Positions 10,926 to 18,387 of a stretch of DNA of 60,761 bases are shown here, one piece after another. Each line of letters opens with the position of its first letter. Position 1 is the stretch's first letter. Position numbers and translations under genes: made by a program. Source of the stretch: Desulfamplus magnetovallimortis (GTDB lineage Bacteria > Desulfobacterota > Desulfobacteria > Desulfobacterales > Desulfobacteraceae); NCBI RefSeq assembly GCF_900170035.1, contig NZ_LT828541.1:540042-600802 (forward strand), given 5' to 3'. Under the pieces are notes generated by a model. It saw nothing but the letters and a program-made list of their open reading frames with translations. It did not search any database and was not told the origin of the DNA.

Positions 10926-11165
10926 TTATATGAAAGTCCCCGCAAATTGCTGTTTTTATAAAGACTTTCAACACTTCGATTGTGACGGTGAACCGCCATG
11001 TTGGTTATATGAAAATCTCCGTAACGGCCTGTTTTAAAAAAGACTTTCAACCCTTCGAATGTGGCGGCAATCCGCCATGTTGGTTATCAGAAAGTCCCCG
11101 TACTTTAAAGATCTTGGGGACTTTCATGCTTCGCTGTGGCAGATGGGTCTGCCATGGCCGTTATA
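10926..11165. repeat. Three tandem degenerate F2 repeats
   Basis: Three successive units (about 10926-11007, 11008-11087, 11088-11165) each contain ATGAAAGTC or ATGAAAATC, then GACTTTCA, then a GCGG...CCGCCATG stem, and end near GGTTAT or CGTTAT. They occupy most of the 436-base dppA-dppB gap. The remaining part (10746-10925) shows only an A/T-rich stretch with a weak inverted repeat around 10780-10810 and no gene. Confidence 0.7.
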
Positions 11166-11181
11166 CTAAAAGCTTCTGTGT

Positions 11182-12777
11182 TTATTTGAGGTCAACCCCA
11201 TAGAAAATATGACCGCCAAAAGGGTCAATTTTGTAATCAACCACATTTTGACTCATGGGTTCAAATACAACAGAATGTGCAATGGTAACCCAGGGCGCCT
11301 GCTCCTTGAAGATCATCTGAGCCTCTTCATAAAGCTTTGTCCTCTCCTCTATATTTGAGGTAAGTTTGGCTTTCTGAAGCAGATCATCAAATGGTTTATA
11401 GCACCAGCGTGCGCGGTTTGAACTTCCCACAGCATCACAACTGAGAAGTACAGCCAGGAAGTTATCAGGATCACCATTGTCTCCTGTCCATCCAAGCAAT
11501 ACTGTCTGATGCTCTCCATTCATTGAACGTTTAAGGTACTCTCCCCACTCATATGAAACTATTTTTGCCTTTACCCCAACTTTTGCCCAGTCTTCCTGAA
11601 TAATTTCAGCCATTCTTCTGGCATTTGGGTTGTATGGACGCTGAACAGGCATTGCCCAGATATCTGTCTCAAAACCATCTGCATACCCTGCTTCAGCAAG
11701 AAGAGCCTTGGCTTTTTCCATATTATACTCATAATCTTTTACAGCATCATTATATGACCAGATTGTAGGCGGAATAGGGTTTTTGGCAATTTTTCCAGCA
11801 CCCTGGAAAACAGCGTCAATGATGGCCTGTTTGTTAATGGCCATGCTCAATGCCTGACGTACCCTTGCATCTTTGAAATGATCCATTGTTACATTAAATG
11901 CAAGGTATCCAACATTTAATCCTTCCTGCTCCATAAGGTTTATGGCGGGATCGTTTTTCATCTGCTCAAGATCAGCAGGATTTGGATAAGGCATAAGATG
12001 GCACTCTCCTGCCTTGAGTTTTGCATAGCGTACAGATGCATCAGGTGTAATTGTAAAAACAAGCTTGTCTATTTTTGCACGTCCCTGCCAGTAAGTTTCG
12101 TTTGCAACATAGCGTATTGATGAATCTTTCTGATAGGATACAAATACAAATGGGCCTGTTCCAACAGGTTTCTGGTCAAACTCGTCAGGAGTAGAAGCCT
12201 TAAGCATATTGTCTGCATATTCAGCAGAATGTATGGAAGCAAAATCCATGGCAAGGTTTGCAATAAATGGGGCTTCTGGTTTTGTCAGGGTGAATACAAC
12301 TGTATAATCATCCTTTTTTTCAATGGATTTAATAAGTTCCTGCATATTCATGCCGGTAAAGTATTCATAGCTTCCGCCTGATATTTTGTGATATGGATGG
12401 TTGGGATCCCTTTGACGGTCAAATGAAAAAATAACGTCATCTGCATTGAATTTACGTGTGGGTGTAAAAAAAGAGGTGGTATGAAAATCAACGTTTTCTC
12501 TAAGATGAAAAGTGTAAACAGTTCCATCATCAGAGACATCCCAGGAAGTTGCAAGACCAGGAACGATTTTAGTTGTACCTCTCTCAAAGTGCACAAGTTT
12601 GTCAAATATCTGTCTTGACGATGCATCAAAGGTTGTGCCAGATGTGTAGAGTGCAGGAGTAAAACCTTCGGGGCTTCCCTCTGAACAGTAAACAAATGTT
12701 TTGGCATGTACGGATGCGGTTAGCATGACCAGTGAAATTCCCACAGCCAAAGCGGTAACGCAGTTGCGCAATTTCAT
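11182..12777 (-). CDS. dppA: Dipeptide-binding periplasmic protein DppA
   Basis: The product is a 531-residue periplasmic solute-binding protein of the SBP_bac_5 (peptide/nickel) family, delivering dipeptides to DppBCDF. A standard signal peptide ends at about residue 25 (ASVHA). The mature N-terminus, KTFVYCSEGSPEGFTPALY, is strikingly like Escherichia coli DppA, and so are SGGSYEYF, VGTGPFVFVSYQKDSSIRY and MPVQRPYNPNARRMAEIIQ. From memory of that family the match is higher than expected between phyla. The ribosome site AGGAGA precedes the ATG. It is the promoter-proximal gene of the dpp set; the 280-base divergent gap to the ferritin-like gene holds no recognised operator. Confidence 0.96.
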   Translation of the reverse strand: MKLRNCVTALAVGISLVMLTASVHAKTFVYCSEGSPEGFTPALYTSGTTFDASSRQIFDKLVHFERGTTKIVPGLATSWDVSDDGTVYTFHLRENVDFHTTSFFTPTRKFNADDVIFSFDRQRDPNHPYHKISGGSYEYFTGMNMQELIKSIEKKDDYTVVFTLTKPEAPFIANLAMDFASIHSAEYADNMLKASTPDEFDQKPVGTGPFVFVSYQKDSSIRYVANETYWQGRAKIDKLVFTITPDASVRYAKLKAGECHLMPYPNPADLEQMKNDPAINLMEQEGLNVGYLAFNVTMDHFKDARVRQALSMAINKQAIIDAVFQGAGKIAKNPIPPTIWSYNDAVKDYEYNMEKAKALLAEAGYADGFETDIWAMPVQRPYNPNARRMAEIIQEDWAKVGVKAKIVSYEWGEYLKRSMNGEHQTVLLGWTGDNGDPDNFLAVLLSCDAVGSSNRARWCYKPFDDLLQKAKLTSNIEERTKLYEEAQMIFKEQAPWVTIAHSVVFEPMSQNVVDYKIDPFGGHIFYGVDLK

Positions 12778-13057
12778 CTCAGATTCTCCTTTTTTAATAA
12801 TTTTTTTTAAAAGAATGGATTTTTTGGCAGATTAACAGTTGCCTGCATGAAATAATGCATATAGAATTAAAACATAAATGTCAATGCTACTTTAATCCAT
12901 ACTTTGAGCATAAAAGTGTATTTCATAGAAGCAATGACACTTATTTGCTCTTTAAATATTACATGTAGATACAAAATTCAACCAATATTAAATAAATACC
13001 TTAACAATTTGAGCATCAACAAACATTCCATCAATCAGAAAGCATAAGGAGTAGATC

Positions 13058-13513
13058 ATGAATTCAAATGACTATAAAGAGATAATACAATATGCCATCA
13101 ACCTTGAAATTGAAGCTGAGATATTCTACACAAAGGTTGCGGAAAAAGTAAGTGATTCATATCTCAAGGAGATGTTCAAAGCCTTTGCCGGAGAGGAAAA
13201 CAAGCACAGGGAAATTCTCACAAATCTGATGGTCAAGGGTGACGCTGGCGGCTTTTTTGGTAAGAGTAAGGATTACGGCATATCCTCAACAGTTGAAAAG
13301 CCAAGAATTACTGAAAAAATGACATTGGCTGATGCATTTGCAATTGCCATGAAAAACGAGGAAAATGCCATGAAAATGTATCATAAAATGGCTGATGACT
13401 GCAAGGACGACAAGATTAAAAAAGTATTTATAGATCTTGCAGAGATGGAAAAAGGTCATAAACATAAAATGGAGACATCCTATACTGAAGTGGCTTATCC
13501 TGAAGCGTGGTAA
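13058..13513 (+). CDS. Ferritin-like/rubrerythrin-type di-iron protein
   Basis: This 151-residue all-helical protein has the rubrerythrin/ferritin-like diiron pattern: EIEAEIFY early, EENKHREIL at about 50, ENAMKMYHKM at about 105 and EMEKGHKHKM at about 132, giving the paired E and ExxH ligands. No rubredoxin domain is attached, so it is a short rubrerythrin-like protein, probably used against peroxide or oxygen in an anaerobe. A strong AAGGAG site precedes the ATG. Its TAA is four bases before the ATG of pylSn, so the two genes are almost certainly co-transcribed. Confidence 0.85.
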   Translation: MNSNDYKEIIQYAINLEIEAEIFYTKVAEKVSDSYLKEMFKAFAGEENKHREILTNLMVKGDAGGFFGKSKDYGISSTVEKPRITEKMTLADAFAIAMKNEENAMKMYHKMADDCKDDKIKKVFIDLAEMEKGHKHKMETSYTEVAYPEAW

Positions 13514-13517
13514 TCTA

Positions 13518-13871
13518 ATGTCGTCAGCAAAAAATTCTGTAAAAACCAAAACCAGGAAACGATATTACAGAAAACGCATCGAACTTTTCAGGCTTATTGA
13601 TAAAATAAAATTATGGCCATCCAGAACAGGAGTCCTTCATGGGATTAAAACCATTGAAAAAAAAGGAAATATTGCCATTATAACAACCCATTGCAATAAA
13701 ACCTTTGAGGTTAATAACTCCCGAAACAGCAGAGCTGCCAGACTCTTGAGAAATAAAATTTTTAATAAAGTCTGCGGAACATGCAAAATACCGGAATGGA
13801 AACTTGAGAAGTTTGATGCCACCCGTTTCAGTCGGAAAAGTGGCTCATTTTTAAATCAAACAAATGCTTGA
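13518..13871 (+). CDS. pylSn: PylSn, N-terminal tRNA-binding part of split pyrrolysyl-tRNA synthetase
   Basis: This 117-residue basic protein matches the N-terminal domain of pyrrolysyl-tRNA synthetase, which in bacteria is a separate protein that binds tRNA-Pyl tightly and assists the catalytic PylSc. Visible hallmarks are LWPSRTGVLHGIKTIEKKG, FEVNNSRNSRAARLLRNK and the closing CGTC; compare archaeal PylS, with LWMSRTGTLHKIKHHE and VNNSR...RTAR...RHHKYRKTC. The conserved RTG, NNSR, RAAR and zinc-ligand CxxC elements are all present. The open frame extends upstream into the ferritin-like gene; ATG 13518 gives the family-typical length. The cognate tRNA lies 560 bases downstream. No PylSc, PylB, PylC or PylD gene is in the window, so they must be elsewhere if the system works. 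Confidence 0.93.
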   Translation: MSSAKNSVKTKTRKRYYRKRIELFRLIDKIKLWPSRTGVLHGIKTIEKKGNIAIITTHCNKTFEVNNSRNSRAARLLRNKIFNKVCGTCKIPEWKLEKFDATRFSRKSGSFLNQTNA

Positions 13872-13909
13872 TTTGTTTTCAAAAAACTTTTAAATTAAAC
13901 ACTTTTGTA

Positions 13910-13990
13910 TAACGTACATGGCTGATCAACGCCACAATCGAAGGGATGAAAGTCGTTTTAGAAACAGGCTGTTACCGAGACTTTCATATA
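13910..13990. repeat. F2 repeat
   Basis: This unit reads AACGTACATGGCTGATCAAC through CGAAGGGATGAAAGTCG to GAGACTTTCATATA. Read from its ATG at 13918 it is open (MADQRHNRRDESRF...) and continues into the adjoining F1 relic. Confidence 0.85.
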
Positions 13991-13994
13991 AAAA

Positions 13995-14220
13995 ACTCAA
14001 AGCTGACACCTATGATCTTTTGTGCTTTGTTAATAACTCAAAGTGGACACCTATGATCTTGTAAGCCTTGTCAACACTGTCTGAATCAGGATTCCCAAGA
14101 TTAACAAGATAAGGCAGGATTATCTATCCTGAGCATCCTATCCATCCTATCCATCCTGGTTATCCTGATTCAGACAACTGCAATAACTTATGCAAAAGCA
14201 ATAAGATGTCGATTTTGAGT
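13995..14220. repeat. F1 repeat with a duplicated left-end relic
   Basis: A 40-base left-end relic (13995-14034) is followed by a complete F1 copy (14036-14220) running from ACTCAAAGTGGACACCTATG to AAGATGTCGATTTTGAGT. The central palindrome pairs CTGAATCAGGATTCCCAAG with the complement of CTGGTTATCCTGATTCAG. Confidence 0.85.
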
Positions 14221-14225
14221 AATAA

Positions 14226-14360
14226 TGTCTGAATCAGGATACCCGAGATTAACAGGATAAGGCAGGATTATCTATCCTGAACATCCTTTCCATCCTGGTT
14301 ATCCTGATTCAGACAAATAAAATAATTGCTGATAAATCAATACACGATGTCGTTTTTTAG
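14226..14360. repeat. F1 repeat lacking its left terminus
   Basis: A second F1 core (GTCTGAATCAGGATACCCG to CCTGGTTATCCTGATTCAGAC) follows the previous copy directly. Its right end is diverged (GATGTCGTTTTTTAG). It lies just upstream of the tRNA-Pyl region. Confidence 0.8.
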
Positions 14361-14393
14361 TAATAAACAGGCATGTTGATTACGTATTAATCA

Positions 14394-14431
14394 CCTCCAA
14401 ATATAAAAACGATAGTCATTTTAACGGTAAA
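14394..14431 (+). repeat. F3 stem-loop element upstream of tRNA-Pyl
   Basis: CCTCCAAATATAAAAACGAT then AGTCATTTTAACGGTAAA matches the F3 consensus found three times at 23171-23338 and once, inverted, at 46699-46741. It ends four bases before the first base of the tRNA. It may carry or overlap the tRNA promoter, but no convincing -35/-10 pair with standard spacing was found. Confidence 0.6.
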
Positions 14432-14434
14432 AAA

Positions 14435-14507
14435 GGAGAATGGATCGGATGTGATCATGCGGACTCTAAATCCGCACAGCCGGGTGCAACTCCCGGATTC
14501 TCCGCCA
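14435..14507 (+). tRNA. pylT: tRNA-Pyl (CUA anticodon, decodes UAG)
   Basis: The gene folds as a cloverleaf with the peculiar tRNA-Pyl traits. The acceptor stem GGAGAAT (14435-14441) pairs perfectly with ATTCTCC (14497-14503), followed by discriminator G and an encoded CCA. There is a single base between acceptor and D stems, a GATC/GATC D stem with a short loop, and a six-pair anticodon stem TGCGGA/TCCGCA closing the loop CTCTAAA, with anticodon CTA at 14466-14468. The variable loop is three bases (CAG), and the T loop TGCAACT lacks the usual TTC. These features match known archaeal and bacterial tRNA-Pyl and not an ordinary suppressor tRNA. With pylSn at 13518 it points to UAG decoding as pyrrolysine in this organism. 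Confidence 0.95.
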
Positions 14508-14516
14508 CAAACCATT

Positions 14517-14705
14517 TCATGAGATTCCTGAATATTCCAAGGCTCTTGTGATTTCAAGATTATAATGACTTTTTTGTTTCTGTTTGTTCCAAATATACGC
14601 TGCCCAATGTCCCTTGAAATTATCCTTTCTTGTGAACCTCACTTGCTGTTTGGATTTCAGACAGTTCAGATGCTGGAGAAATAATTCATTAATGGGCCTC
14701 AACAT
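14517..14705 (-). CDS. Small hypothetical protein overlapping hicB end
   Basis: A 62-residue basic reading frame starts with ATG inside the last codons of hicB (17-base overlap) and ends in TGA nine bases from the 3' end of tRNA-Pyl, convergent with it. The product is rich in Lys and aromatic residues (KGHWAAYIWNKQKQK) and has no recognised domain. The hicB overlap suggests translational coupling, but no strong ribosome site is visible, and it may be the decayed end of another gene. Confidence 0.35.
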   Translation of the reverse strand: MLRPINELFLQHLNCLKSKQQVRFTRKDNFKGHWAAYIWNKQKQKSHYNLEITRALEYSGIS

Positions 14706-15102
14706 TTTGCTGCAAATGGCTTTCAACCGCATTACAGATGAACTTTGATCGATCAAGTCCCTTTCGATTTTTAAGAAATTCACCGACTCTATCCAATAAA
14801 TCAACAGGAATCATAACATTAATCCTTTTTTTGGGTCGATACGCTTCCATTGCCTTTTCTGCTGGCATTACAGGAAAGACAAGCTCACCGTCTTTTGCCT
14901 CTGCCTGAATTTCTTCATATCCTCTCGGGTCACCATATTCACGTCCCTTTCTACCAAGTACCATCATGGCACTCAAGGCATCAATCGCCATTTCAATTGC
15001 TTCATCGACAGTTTCTCCGCAAGTGTTCACAGACGGTGCATCAGGGAACCTGACACTCCATTGACCATCCTCTTGAAAAAAGATACCGTAATATCGAACC
15101 AT
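14689..15102 (-). CDS. hicB: HicB-family antitoxin
   Basis: The 137-residue product combines the HicB fold with a C-terminal DNA-binding tail. The N-terminal segment YYGIFFQEDGQWSVRFPD followed by GETVDEAIEMAIDAL is the partly degraded RNase H-like HicB domain. The C-terminal part (INVMIPVDLLDRVGEFLK then SRSKFI-like RSKFICNAVESHL) looks like a ribbon-helix-helix module used for autorepression. It neutralises HicA, encoded 44 bases upstream, in the usual hicA-hicB order. Confidence 0.85.
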   Translation of the reverse strand: MVRYYGIFFQEDGQWSVRFPDAPSVNTCGETVDEAIEMAIDALSAMMVLGRKGREYGDPRGYEEIQAEAKDGELVFPVMPAEKAMEAYRPKKRINVMIPVDLLDRVGEFLKNRKGLDRSKFICNAVESHLQQNVEAH

Positions 15103-15146
15103 AACAACTCCCTTTAAATTCTAAGGGGCATTTTGCTCCCCCTCCC

Positions 15147-15320
15147 TTATTTGTCTGCTTGTTTCAGGATTGTTTTTGCCAATCCTTCACCGATCTTTGA
15201 GTGTCTGGGAACTGTGAATCTGTAACCGTTTTTGCTTTCCCAAACTTCATGACCAGAACCTTGACATATGAGGAAAGCCCCTTTTTCCTTGATCTTTTTA
15301 ATCAGCAGATTCTTTTTCAT
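15147..15320 (-). CDS. hicA: HicA-family mRNA interferase toxin
   Basis: This 57-residue toxin has the small dsRBD-like HicA fold that cleaves mRNA. Its conserved core is GSGHEVWESKNGYRFTVPRH, with the catalytic histidine in GSGHEVW, and the ending GLAKTILKQA is the usual helix. The open frame reaches upstream to 15344, but ATG 15320 has a GAAGGA site six bases before it. It pairs with the downstream hicB. Toxin-antitoxin genes this close to tRNA-Pyl suggest an accessory insertion point. Confidence 0.85.
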   Translation of the reverse strand: MKKNLLIKKIKEKGAFLICQGSGHEVWESKNGYRFTVPRHSKIGEGLAKTILKQADK

Positions 15321-15349
15321 GTGCATTCCTTCTTTCATAAACAAAATAT

Positions 15350-15359
15350 ATACATGTAT
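15350..15359. promoter_or_regulatory. Palindrome upstream of hicA, possible operator
   Basis: ATACATGTAT is a perfect 10-base palindrome within an A/T-rich stretch about 30 bases upstream of the hicA start. This is where a HicB ribbon-helix-helix dimer would be expected to bind. No experimental or comparative support is visible in the window. Confidence 0.35.
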
Positions 15360-15462
15360 GAAAATATCGCCAAGTATTTTGTGTGTGTATGTAAAAAATA
15401 TCTGATCAAAAGATCTTTTTTTTCCTTATATGAGTATGGAAGTTATTATTGCATTACGCTGA

Positions 15463-15693
15463 AACCACAGTATCAATCATTTTGTCAAAATTCTCACTCA
15501 CTTTTTTCTCGAAATCCAAGTTCATGGCAAAAATATCTGTGAACTCGGCAAATGTCCATCTGCCATATTGCCCGTTGTTGTGGGTGCTCGAAGAATTTAT
15601 TGTTCATTTGGCGTTCCCAACAATATAAAATGTTTTAAAGATAGAGATTCTGTTAGTAGAGTTAAAATAATTGGGTCTCTAAAAAATATATGA
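15463..15693 (+). pseudogene. Unrecognised gene remnant, no start codon
   Basis: A frame open between TGA at 15460-15462 and TGA at 15691-15693 encodes a plausible protein end (CPSAILPVVVGARRIYCSFG), but it has no ATG, GTG or TTG near its beginning with a ribosome site. I do not recognise the family. With the next remnant it suggests decayed accessory genes between hicA and the exonuclease gene. Confidence 0.25.
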
Positions 15694-15751
15694 GCAAAAC
15701 AAAGACTTTGTTTACATTTAAATTCGAATGACGTAATAAAATACGCATTGA

Positions 15752-15919
15752 CTGTCAAGATTATTCTGCACAAAAGAACATATTCGTTCTATTGTGGAGC
15801 GTGAGTGTGTCATTTTTGATAAGAAGAAGGTTGGAAAGCAAGTGTGGGAGCACTACACTGAAACCTACGACTATTTTCAAAAGTTGCATGATGCGGGGTA
15901 TTTATCAGACACAATATAA
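15752..15919 (+). pseudogene. Unrecognised C-terminal coding remnant
   Basis: After a TGA at 15749-15751, an open frame of 55 codons reads through to TAA at 15917-15919. It contains IVERECVIFDKKKVGKQVWE and YDYFQKLHDAGYLSDTI, which look like genuine protein sequence. It lacks an ATG start and its upstream part is absent. The stop codon lies at the edge of the following F2 repeat. The family is not recognised. Confidence 0.3.
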
Positions 15920-15999
15920 AACGTACATGGCGGATGCCCGCCACAATCGAAGAAATGAAAGTTGTTTTAAAAACAGCTATTTATTGAGACTTTCATATA
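15918..15999. repeat. F2 repeat, in frame with the exonuclease gene
   Basis: This is nearly identical to the copy at 20830 over more than 75 bases. From its ATG the repeat is open (MADARHNRRNESCFKNSYLL) and runs in frame into the exonuclease coding sequence at 16005, so it could add about 26 residues to that protein. Confidence 0.85.
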
Positions 16000-16004
16000 A
16001 AATT

Positions 16005-16517
16005 ATGAAAATTATAAGACCAAATATAATTGATGTTGAAGCATCCGGCTTTGGACCGGAAAGTTATCCCATTGAAATAGGTTTTGTCACGACTTCCAGA
16101 AAACGCTACTCTACATTGATTATGCCGCATGAAAACTGGAACCACTGGGATCCGGAATCTGCCAGAATTCACAACATAACAAGGGATCTGCTTAATAGAC
16201 ACGGCAGACCGCTGGGTGAGGTTGCAGAGTATCTCAATAAAATTTTCAAGGGTGAAACTGTTTACAGTGACGGATGGGTGGTGGATAAACCCTGGATTGA
16301 CAGGCTTTTTTATGAGGCAAACGCCCAAAGGCTTTTTTCGGTCAGTCCCTTAGAGCTTATTCTGAAGGAAGATCAAATGGAGATCTGGCACAGAATAAAA
16401 ATTGAAGTAATAAAGCAGCTTAAAGCTGAAAGGCACAGGGCAAGCATTGATGCCTATGTAATACAGGAGACTTTTGTCAGAAGCCGGAAAATTCTGTCAG
16501 ATCACCAAGGTATTTAA
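16005..16517 (+). CDS. DEDDh 3'-5' exonuclease domain protein
   Basis: The product is a 170-residue nuclease of the RNase T / DnaQ-like superfamily. The three exonuclease motifs are visible: Exo I IIDVEASGFG (D and E at about residues 9-11), Exo II in YSDGWVVDKPWID, and Exo III HRASIDAY, giving the HxxxxD spacing of the DEDDh class. It would release nucleotides from 3' ends of DNA or RNA; the substrate cannot be told. A frame extending to 15792 includes an F2 repeat and remnant sequence, so ATG 16005 is chosen because the conserved domain begins right there. It overlaps the convergent cbiR by 41 bases. Confidence 0.8.
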   Translation: MKIIRPNIIDVEASGFGPESYPIEIGFVTTSRKRYSTLIMPHENWNHWDPESARIHNITRDLLNRHGRPLGEVAEYLNKIFKGETVYSDGWVVDKPWIDRLFYEANAQRLFSVSPLELILKEDQMEIWHRIKIEVIKQLKAERHRASIDAYVIQETFVRSRKILSDHQGI

Positions 16518-17433
16518 GGGAAGCAGAAAGATCTTCATAATTGAAAACTTCAAGGGAAACAACCCCTGTAAACTCCTTTAGAACATTCAATGTCTCGGCA
16601 ATTTTGTTTTGCGGAGTTTTGTCAAGGGCTTGATGATCCTTTGGAAATTTATTTGTAGGTGCTGGCAAATAATCTGTGTCGTCTGGCAAAATTCCGGAAA
16701 AGGCTTCTTCTCTATTGGAAAAATCAACACCATGCAGATGAACAAGGGGAATTTTGTCTCTGTATTTTTTAAAAACAGCATCAATGCTGTAACCATATTT
16801 TATAAGATGACCTGCATCCACACATACTGACATACCGCAGGCATCAATTATGCCATCCAGATATTCAAAGGGATAATCAAGGGTCTCAATGGATATGGCA
16901 GAAGTATCAGTAAGGCTTTTCGCCAGATGCGACAGACTCGCAAAGGCCATTTCCCTCCATCGGACAACAGTTTGGTCATTCACATCATTATAATTGCATT
17001 TTTTTTTCCTGCCAGCGTATGAATCTGAATTGAAATCAAGATGAAGTGTGTGGGTGGTGGGAGATAAAAGGGCGCATAGCTCCAGCACACTCCTGATTGT
17101 ATCAGATGCCTTTCTGCGAAGAGCAAAAGAGCTGTCTGTCATGGAGATATCAACCGGAAGGTGAATGTTGTACGTTATATCAAACTCCATGGACAATTCC
17201 GCAAGCTCTTTAATTTCAACAGGGGAGGGGAGAACATCAATTGCCTTGCCATTCAGGATAAATGGTCGGCTTTCAAAAAAAAGAAGCTCTATCTCGTCAA
17301 AAAAGGGAGCAAGTTTTATCACATTGGGGATTATTTTGTCAGGATATATAAAAGATGTTGTTGAAAGCCTAAATGGTAATTTTGTTTTTTTTATGGATTG
17401 AAGTGGAGTGTGTAAATTTTCATTGAGTCCCAT
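16477..17433 (-). CDS. cbiR: CbiR-like cobamide remodelling hydrolase
   Basis: This 318-residue TIM-barrel protein is of the xylose isomerase-like/AP-endonuclease 2 superfamily. The opening LPFRLSTTSFIYPDKIIPNV and the metal-site segments HLHGVDF, VDAGHLIKYG and SIETLDYPFEYL fit CbiR. CbiR removes the lower-ligand nucleotide loop from cobamides so they can be rebuilt with a preferred base. Assignment rests on family memory plus context: cobS, cobD and cbiB, the nucleotide-loop assembly genes, lie 1-4 kb away on the same strand. An AAGGA site precedes ATG 17433. It could alternatively be an unrelated sugar-phosphate isomerase of the same fold. Confidence 0.72.
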   Translation of the reverse strand: MGLNENLHTPLQSIKKTKLPFRLSTTSFIYPDKIIPNVIKLAPFFDEIELLFFESRPFILNGKAIDVLPSPVEIKELAELSMEFDITYNIHLPVDISMTDSSFALRRKASDTIRSVLELCALLSPTTHTLHLDFNSDSYAGRKKKCNYNDVNDQTVVRWREMAFASLSHLAKSLTDTSAISIETLDYPFEYLDGIIDACGMSVCVDAGHLIKYGYSIDAVFKKYRDKIPLVHLHGVDFSNREEAFSGILPDDTDYLPAPTNKFPKDHQALDKTPQNKIAETLNVLKEFTGVVSLEVFNYEDLSASLKYLGDLTEFSGF

Positions 17434-17511
17434 CTTTTTTTCCTTAAGGAAATAAATTAACCATTTATGGCAATATCTTTGTTTGATAGATTGTTTGTAT
17501 AGATATATATT

Positions 17512-17967
17512 TTACCACCAACACTCAGTTTGAAGTTCCGGTTTATGTTTGCTGATTTTATGGTATATCTCGTCTCCACTTACAACTATACATCCTTCAT
17601 AAAGAGCGGTACTGGCAATCATAATATCAATATTGAACTTCTTGATATTCTCCCGACTAATCTTTCCTTTTTGTTTCAAAGTGCATTTTATCTCACCATA
17701 CAAATAAGCCATATCCTCTCGAATCGGTAGGCTGGAAAAATTTGAACGATACTTGAGGTGTTCAAGCGTATTGCGAAGCTCTTGCTTCTTTAGGAGATCG
17801 GAAGTATTGGTAATACTGTATTCTAATTCAAAAAAAGTTAAAACAGAGACAAATAGTTGGTCAGAATCCTGTAATATTCTCAGTTTTTTTAAAATTGAAA
17901 TCTTTTCAGATCTTTGTTTGTTATGATATAAAAGAGATATAGCGTCGGCATCAAAAAGGTATTTCAT
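17512..17967 (-). CDS. PIN-domain ribonuclease toxin (VapC-like)
   Basis: The product is a 151-residue PIN-domain protein. The acidic residues of the active site are visible in KYLFDADAISLL (start), LTFFELEYSI (about 45) and FNIDIMIASTALYEGCIVVS (about 110-130). Such proteins cut tRNA or rRNA as the toxin of a type II toxin-antitoxin pair. The upstream gene ends in TAG two bases before this ATG, as expected for an antitoxin-toxin operon. Confidence 0.8.
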   Translation of the reverse strand: MKYLFDADAISLLYHNKQRSEKISILKKLRILQDSDQLFVSVLTFFELEYSITNTSDLLKKQELRNTLEHLKYRSNFSSLPIREDMAYLYGEIKCTLKQKGKISRENIKKFNIDIMIASTALYEGCIVVSGDEIYHKISKHKPELQTECWW

Positions 17968-17969
17968 AA

Positions 17970-18245
17970 CTATACTTCATTATCATTTTTAAAATGGAAA
18001 TCTTCTCGGAACTCTTTGGATTGCTTTAAAAAATAGTCCCCCACCCCGTTATCCATGAAATCTATATTTTCCATTTCCTGAGCAAGTTGTTCCCATTTGT
18101 TTTGTTTTTTTGATGGTTTGTTTTTGATTTCGGGTTTCACCTTAAGTATAATAGTGAAATTAGTTTCAGGGCTTTCCTTTGATTTCTGTAGCCAAGGGAG
18201 AGGAATATCTTTTCCCTTGATATTATCAAGCACAGTCGTCGGCAT
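17970..18245 (-). CDS. Putative antitoxin partner of the PIN toxin
   Basis: This 91-residue Lys/Glu-rich protein has no clear DNA-binding motif that I can name. Position directly upstream of the PIN gene argues for an antitoxin. The frame continues upstream to 18335 through an F2 repeat, but ATG 18245 (MPTTVLDNIKGK) is the likelier start. The stop is UAG, followed by UUA UGA, so read-through as pyrrolysine would add only two residues. Confidence 0.55.
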   Translation of the reverse strand: MPTTVLDNIKGKDIPLPWLQKSKESPETNFTIILKVKPEIKNKPSKKQNKWEQLAQEMENIDFMDNGVGDYFLKQSKEFREDFHFKNDNEV

Positions 18246-18261
18246 CTCTTTTTCCTTTTTT

Positions 18262-18346
18262 TTATATGAAAGTCTCAGTAAGTGGCTGTTTTTAAAATGA
18301 CTTTCATCTCTTCGATTGTGGCGTGAATCCGCCATGTACGTTTATA
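18262..18346. repeat. F2 repeat (minus orientation)
   Basis: Read on the minus strand it opens with ATG at 18335 and encodes MADSRHNRRDESHFKNSHLL, in frame with the antitoxin gene. This is the second case, after 15918, where the repeat forms a possible N-terminal extension of a host gene. Confidence 0.85.
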
Positions 18347-18387
18347 TGGTTTCAAGCTTCAAGGATATCGTAAGTATAAGGTTATTT

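Noticed and set aside
14508-16004. Integrase or phage next to tRNA-Pyl
   Set aside because: No integrase, recombinase or duplicated tRNA end could be found; only toxin-antitoxin genes and remnants are present.
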